Source: Hypsibius dujardini
Taxonomy: Eukaryota; Tardigrada; Eutardigrada; Parachela; Hypsibiidae
DNA: 64,000 nt
Direction: 5' to 3'
Assembly (NCBI GenBank): GCA_001579985.1
Contig: LRSR01014029.1
Span: forward strand, 1-64,000
Part shown: positions 58,613 to 64,000 of the stretch, in pieces
Layout: each line of letters opens with the position of its first letter
How positions within the stretch are numbered: the first letter of the stretch is position 1
Notes under the pieces: model-generated
The model's input: only the letters and a program-made list of their open reading frames with translations
Databases searched by the model: none
What the model was told of the DNA's origin: nothing
Program-made: the position numbers and the translations under genes

Positions 58613-59154
58613 AATATTTCGCTCTTAATTTCAGTTTATTCCTTTCTCCGGTTATTTATGTCTAAAATTTGAAGAATTGTGCCGGTGATTTTATTGTCGC
58701 GGAACGTGTGCGCTGTATGTGACTACGAATCTAGCGGAGAGCTACTTGGAAAAATAATTTTATTGAAGGGATAAAAGTTTTTCAAGATGAAAAATGACTT
58801 CGCTTAATTACGACTGGTTTCAAATAGTAATTCCATTTTTAGGACCTCTAAACAAAATATACAAAATCACACTCACAGCGTAATATTATGGAATGATTTA
58901 ATGCATTATATCGCTCTTGTTATACTGTACTGTACTGTCGCGTTAGCTTCGTGCAACAAACACAGCATTTTCAGTATATACTGCCCAGGCATAACGCACG
59001 AAATGGGGGGGGGGGAATCGTCCGAAGGCGGCGCTACAGGTGCGCGAAACTGACGCGGCATTACAGTATTCGAATTTATATTAAAAATTTAAAGAAATAT
59101 GTGGGTGAATTAATTGTCAAGGATTGTTGCAGATGAAAAATGGTTGTATTCAAT

Positions 59155-59433
59155 TACTGTACGCTCCCGATCTCAAGGGTCAATTATGCCCCACCCCCGC
59201 TGATTCACATCAAGCTTCAGCGGATCGTTCAATTCCGTTCACTTGTCCGTGATTGGTCCGTTGGTTTTTGCCTGACAGGCTATGCTACCTTGCTTGATTG
59301 AAATGATGATTTCGGCTTCAAAATTTTCAAGTCAATAAAGTTTAAGTGAATCTGAATGAACAACCAAGCGAGCGACGGAACGTGTTTTCGGGCCGGACCT
59401 AAAAACGATCCTTGAGATCGGGAGCGTACAGTA
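59155..59433. mobile_element. Short TIR element, 279 bp, second copy
   Basis: Ends TACTGTACGCTCCCGATCTC on both sides in inverted orientation, followed inward by AAGG(G/A)TC. Same family and size as 40909-41190; both also share GCCCCACCCC near the left end and GTGATTGGT inside. Non-coding. Confidence 0.8.
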
Positions 59434-60146
59434 TGTGTGGTTTCGAAATGTAATTCTGTGATGTAGAATTTTAGACGAACACAAAAAATGAGTAGCATAA
59501 TACCAAGTGATTTAACGTAATAAACAACTAATTTCACATTTCACTGTTTGTTTAAAATTTAAAGAAGAAAATTATGTTGGTGTTACTTTACTGTCGAGGG
59601 GGGGGACATCATACTGAAATGTGACTACAAAAGTACTGATTGATTTTGCATTTTTGATCCACCGTATATTATGACTGCAGTGAACCACAGGGTGTGCAGT
59701 CATAATGCACGGGTGGTTCTAAAACGCAGCCCCAAATGATGGAGACAGCACAGTACTGTACCAACGTAAGCGGGGCACCTAAATGCGCGTCATATGAAAC
59801 CGGAGGAGGGAAGACTTCCTCGTAATAATATTAGACCATAAGACACGTTCTCGCATCAGTTTCGTTGACCTGGTACAATAATGTGAATTGTCTTGACAAG
59901 TGAGCTCAGTCCAAGACATGAGAATCACCTCTTATGTATAAAATAGGACATAATCAGTTGCAAAGTGCAATGCAAACCACTTAAACGAGCGAATGTGAAA
60001 GAGCTGGATAAAGAACCCAAATTCAAGAGTGTCCTATCACCTTTTATTAACGATTTTTTTCCAGTTCACGCAAACCCTTTCTAATTGTGGAAATTAATAA
60101 GTATAAGAAATAAATTGTGTTTTTATTGTTGCATTTTGTTTTGTAG

Positions 60147-60350
60147 AAACTTCTTCGGCCGGAGGAGATTGAGATCGAGAAGGAGGCCGCCAAACTAGCG
60201 AAGGAATCGGAGAAGGCCGTTGCTCAGACCCGGCGGTCGGCCTTCGAAGCCGCCTCGAAGAACCCATTTCAGCGGAAGAAATCGAGACTTGACCCCAAAT
60301 CGGAAGCGAGAGCGCGTGCTCACCGAACCCGCTTCATTTTGGGCGTCGCC
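60147..60350 (+). other. In-frame open stretch upstream of the DIRAS start
   Basis: From a good splice acceptor (TTTTGTAG at 60139-60146) to the DIRAS ATG there are 68 codons without a stop, in the DIRAS frame. The predicted text is Glu/Lys/Ala-rich ([20 protein letters not shown]), then basic. Known DIRAS proteins begin at [14 protein letters not shown], so this is either 5' untranslated sequence that happens to be open or an N-terminal extension added by an upstream exon. Confidence 0.45.
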
Positions 60351-61565
60351 ATGCCGGAACAGAGTAATGACTATCGAGTGGTGGTCTTCGGAGCCGGAGG
60401 AGTCGGCAAGTCTTCCATGATACTGCGGTTTGTCAAGGGAACCTTCAGGGAGGCGTATATACCCACGATAGAGGACACGTACACGCAGGTTAGTTATCTC
60501 GTCAAAACCTTTAATTATCTTCCGCACGTTTGCAGTCAGGGTCGAGAGGCCATCGATTTCTATATTTCACCGCTGGAACTCCGCGTGCTTCACTGTTTAC
60601 ATGTGTCTATAAAGTGGCATACCACCGCTCTTCGCCATCCCTGTCTGGATATGGGTGTCAGTGTCTGTGTCTTTGTCTTTGTCTATGCCTGTGTCTGTGC
60701 CTGTGTCTGTGTCTGTGCCTGTGTCAGTGGATGTGTCAGTGCTTGCGCAGGTGTCTGTATCCGTGTCTGTGTCTGTGATTGTATTTGTGACTGTTTCTTA
60801 TTCAGTGTCTCTGCCTGTGTCTGCCTCGTGTCTATGTCTTAGTCAGTGCCTCTGCCTATGTCTGTGTCTGTGCCGGTCTCGTATCAGTGCCTGTATCTGC
60901 GTTTGGGTATCTGCATCGTTGACCCACTGCAAATCCAAATATCTCTGTAAGTTTCGTTTTTAGCTCCACAAAAAAATTCTACTTTTTCAGGTGATAAGCT
61001 GCGACAACAATGTCTGTACCCTGCAAGTGACGGACACCGCCGGATCGCACCAGTTTCCCGCTATGCAGCGACTCTCAATATCTCGCGGTCACGCGTTCAT
61101 CCTTATTTACTCCATATGTTCCCACTCCAGCCTGGCCGAACTCGTACCCATATACCAGTCCATTAGGGAAATTAAAGGCGCAGAGGCGATGCCTTCCGTG
61201 CCTATCATGGTCGTCGGAAACAAATGTGATGATGCGCACCGCGAGGTGAGGCTATAACATTTATATCGAGATGCGAAAAATCAGTCGAAGGTTGTGGCCA
61301 GACAAGGATAAATATACAGAAGTACAACTTGTAGACATAGACGTTAGACATTGAAACAAATGCAGAGGCACTGCCAGACAGCCAAACAACCTGTGGACTA
61401 ACCCGGAACAGCACGAGCAAGGGCAGGCATAAGAAATAATGCCAAAAAAGATCACTGATTGACAAGGGAAGACAATCGTTGACATGCAGACATACGTACA
61501 GACAAGCAAACAGACCGATGAAGAGAGCCAGAGACAGACAGACAGACAAGCAGGCGGCAATCAGG

Positions 61566-61621
<56 letters not shown>

Positions 61622-61999
61622 TAAACGGCATTGAATGACACAGACATTGATAATGATGTCCATCACGAAGATTGTTCAGACAAAGACAGCCGCAGTCAGA
61701 CAGATGAAGACAGATAACTCAGTTCAAACAAATTATCTGGGCGGAGCCCGTGTCTTAATATTCGTGGGCCGATTATATACCGTAACTCCTTGTTGCAGGT
61801 GACGACAGAGCTTGGAAAGAAAACCGCAACCAGCTGGGGCTGCGGTTTCATCGAGACCTCCGCTAAGACTTCCCACAACATCACGGAACTCTTCCAACAG
61901 CTCCTACAGATGGAGAAGAAGCGAAAAATGTCCCTCAATCTGGGTGACAAGAAAGCAAAAGGCTCAGAGAAACTCAAAGGCAAATGTTTAATAACATAG
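60351..61999 (+). CDS. DIRAS: DIRAS-type small GTPase
   Basis: Three exons: 60351-60488, 60991-61245, 61799-61999. Phase 0 joins, giving 197 residues. The start [20 protein letters not shown] matches vertebrate DIRAS1/2 almost residue for residue. Visible parts: P-loop GAGGVGKSS, effector region [26 protein letters not shown] (the G3 box with Ser where Ras has Gln61-adjacent residues, a DIRAS hallmark linked to low GTPase activity), NKCD (G4), ETSAK (G5) and a C-terminal CLIT box for prenylation after a basic stretch. It is a membrane-bound Ras-family switch. Intron 1 holds a TGTGTC array and intron 2 a CAGA array. It is the most conserved gene in the window and a good anchor for placing the species. 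Confidence 0.95.
60655..60905 (+). repeat. TGTGTC/TGCCTG microsatellite in DIRAS intron 1
   Basis: Imperfect hexamers. Not coding, although frames stay open. Confidence 0.9.
61530..61622 (+). repeat. CAGA microsatellite in DIRAS intron 2
   Basis: Tandem CAGA tetramers with a few interruptions. Confidence 0.9.
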
Positions 62000-62515
62000 G
62001 GATATCCCCTCAATTCGATGCATAGACATATCCATTATGAGGCTTTCTGTTGTATTTCCCACGCTGTCTGTATTAGGTTTTCTTTTCTGTAGCTTCTGTG
62101 CTCCTTTGAACAATGCGTAAACTGTTTCAGAAACCTTTGCTGGCAAATAGTAAATGGTTGCGGATTACAAAATGTTCGATGTCTAAACATTGTGGGACTG
62201 TCTGAAAAACGCAAGCTACTCAGACAAACTGATCAATTCAGCGTTTGAAGGAAGCATCAAACGGATTGTGATTTTGATTTGATATGAAAATAATATTTCA
62301 GGGCCAGGCTGAAAATTAGATCGCCCACGAAAAGGGTCGGCGGATCAATCCTGCGAGGATAACCAGAGGTCTCACTCTACTTAGATCCCATTACCACGTA
62401 GATCAGTTTCTCCATCAGATTGTTGCAGTGCTAACGACCACTCTAAAAAACAGTTGAAGGACAATATATAACTTCCACGGATAGGAAAAGAACCTGGAAT
62501 ACAGAATAAAAAACG
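62000..62515. other. No gene seen
   Basis: 3' flank of the DIRAS gene. No exon recognised. Confidence 0.5.
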
Positions 62516-62746
62516 GGCAGACGGACAAAGAGACAAAAAGAGACAAAAAGACAGAAAGATCGATACTTACAATCAGGTACAGGCAGGCGAACAGACAGAC
62601 ACACAGAATGAGGGATAGGGACACAGTTAAATAGGACATGCATACGCAGAAGGAGAGAAAACCAAACATTCTCAGACCGACAGCCAGACAGACCGACAAA
62701 GGCAAACAGACAGAGAGACAACACAGAAAGACTGAGAGACAGACTA

Positions 62747-62779
<33 letters not shown>

Positions 62780-63005
62780 AACACAAACAGACAATCAGAC
62801 AGACAGACAAAAGACAGAAGGAAGACAGACAGACAGACAGACAGACAAAAGACAAAAGACAGACAGAAGCATACAAATACAGGCACACACGCACACAGGC
62901 AGATCGGCAAACAGACAAACAGACAGACAGACAGACAGGCAGCCAGGCAGACACATACAGAGACAGACAGACAGGCAGGGAGACAGACAGACAGACAAAC
63001 TGCCG
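62516..63005 (+). repeat. CAGA/AGAC microsatellite field, about 490 bp
   Basis: Interrupted CAGA tetramers over half a kilobase. Long open frames on both strands (SVCLSVCLS-type text) are repeat artefacts. Confidence 0.9.
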
Positions 63006-63375
63006 CTCCCTTCCGTAAACAGTGACAACAAACCTTCGTTTAGATCGAGTATCTCGGACTATCTCCTGATAAATATCGTTGTCCGTTGTCCGTTTCCCCA
63101 CCTAATGCGACTCGTCCCGATTGAAAAGTCCATTTCTGCCTATTTCCTGGCATATTTCAGCATCGTCCGATCGACTCCAGCCACTTCTTTTCCTTGCGGA
63201 TACCGATACAAATCCATCTCCGAACATTTTGCAATGATCGGCATGCTCGCAGTTTTCACCTTGAATCAGAGCCAAAAATGATTATCGAATCAAGCAATCA
63301 ATCACACGCATGAAAGGTTATACCGTTGCTGAACCAATCAGCCAATCAAGTTAAGACACACATTGCGTTGCTTAC

Positions 63376-63547
63376 CGGCACGCGGCAGTGATCCGCTACA
63401 GCAGCCATGTGCCTTATAATATGATTTATCACGACTCACTAACATGACCGTCCGAGCCAGACAGCAGACTTTGTCACAAGACACATGACCAGTCTGCGTC
63501 GGCTCTGGGAGGACGGTAAGAACAAATCCAACTGCAAGCACAAGTAA
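63376..63547 (-). CDS. Possible exon of a small Cys-rich secreted protein
   Basis: Between a good acceptor (TGATGTATTCAG) and donor (CCGGTAAGC) on the minus strand lies a 172-nt open stretch. It encodes a hydrophobic segment (LLVLAVGFVLTVL), then CDKVCC and, further on, GCCSGS. It looks like the second exon of a secreted Cys-rich peptide whose start codon lies in an exon I cannot find. Family not recognised. The rest of 63006-64000 holds ATCAATCA-rich sequence and no gene I can support. Confidence 0.3.
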
Positions 63548-64000
63548 CTGAATACATCAATCAACGCATCAGGTGAACAGGCAATCAAGCAATAGCTGAT
63601 CGCTCAATCAAGCAATAATTGATCGCTCAATCAATCAAACAAACTCGTCATTCAGTTTTACCTTCAGTTTTCATTCCTCACAGTGTAAGATCAACTACTG
63701 CCACCTCTCTCCCGTACAAAATTGACTCATTCCCGTCCACTAATTATAAAATTCAAAATCAGAATTATCCCCAAATGAGCCGATAGACGGGCGCTGGCCA
63801 TTTTTGACGACGGTTAATAATAAATGTTTTATTCTATTTCGGCATGGCATAGTCGCTACTTGATTGATTGATTTGGTTCACTGCTTCTGATACTGGGAGT
63901 GTCGCTCAATGTCAACCAATCAATAAGTTCGTTACCGATCTCGTTGGGCCAATCAGTCAATAGATCAATAAATGATTGGCGAATATTTCAGTGGAGGCGG

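Larger units (their letters stand above)
57886..60146. other. Intergenic, two inverted-repeat elements, no gene seen
   Basis: Contains the foldback at 58398-58612 and the TIR element at 59155-59433 (listed separately) and a G-run at 59005. Otherwise AT-rich with short frames only. Confidence 0.5.

Noticed and set aside
62415-63101. A 228-codon minus-strand frame
   Set aside because: Translation is almost entirely CLSVCLS-type text from a CAGA array.
1-64000. CRISPR arrays, rRNA or tRNA genes
   Set aside because: Regular repeats here are microsatellites without spacers; no cloverleaf or rRNA core sequence was recognised by eye, though a tRNA scan was not possible.

Overview
This is animal (metazoan) DNA. 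Genes are split by GT-AG introns (a few GC-AG), are spaced kilobases apart on both strands, and sit among short inverted-repeat elements and GACA/CAGACA-type microsatellites. Gene content (DIRAS GTPase, adhesion GPCRs with GPS motifs, an ANF-receptor/guanylate-cyclase-like ectodomain, an ionotropic-glutamate-receptor-type binding domain, a glycine/tyrosine-rich secreted peptide) points to an invertebrate. The glycine-rich peptide suits an ecdysozoan. A tardigrade is my first guess, but that is inference and cannot be settled from this window.

Layout. 1-1.5 kb: a repeat that recurs near 54 kb, flanked by a direct repeat of the next gene's 5' end. 1.6-7.8 kb (+): receptor-guanylate-cyclase-like ectodomain plus one membrane span, with no kinase-homology or cyclase domain found. 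8.4-10.9 kb: two transposon-like repeats. 11.8-16.4 kb (-): a complete six-exon BglX-type GH3 beta-glucosidase with signal peptide and GPI-type tail. 18.6-21.5 kb (+): a complete four-exon GH144/glycoamylase-domain protein, also with signal peptide and GPI-type tail. In bacteria these two families are partners in beta-1,2-glucan breakdown. Here they are head-to-head neighbours with animal-style introns, which suggests a horizontally acquired, domesticated two-gene pathway.

21.43-50.61 kb is an old tandem segmental duplication. Each unit holds one eight-exon adhesion GPCR (-; novel N-terminal domain, cadherin-like repeat, hormone-receptor motif, GAIN/GPS, 7TM) and one glycine-rich secreted peptide gene (+). 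The left breakpoint cuts the last exon of the GH144 gene, so a second GH144 tail lies at 38.15 kb. Both GPCRs read cleanly. The glycine-rich gene is intact in unit B. In unit A it is broken by an in-frame stop and by a 3-kb insertion that carries an intact, intronless DnaJ-domain gene.

50.8-52.5 kb (+): a five-exon secreted protein consisting only of an iGluR-type ligand-binding domain, with no channel. 53-60 kb: mostly non-coding, with one possible Cys-rich peptide locus, microsatellites, foldback elements and a TATA-containing promoter-like stretch. 60.35-62.0 kb (+): a DIRAS-type small GTPase in three exons, preceded by a 68-codon in-frame open stretch. 62-64 kb: microsatellites and one possible exon of a Cys-rich secreted protein.
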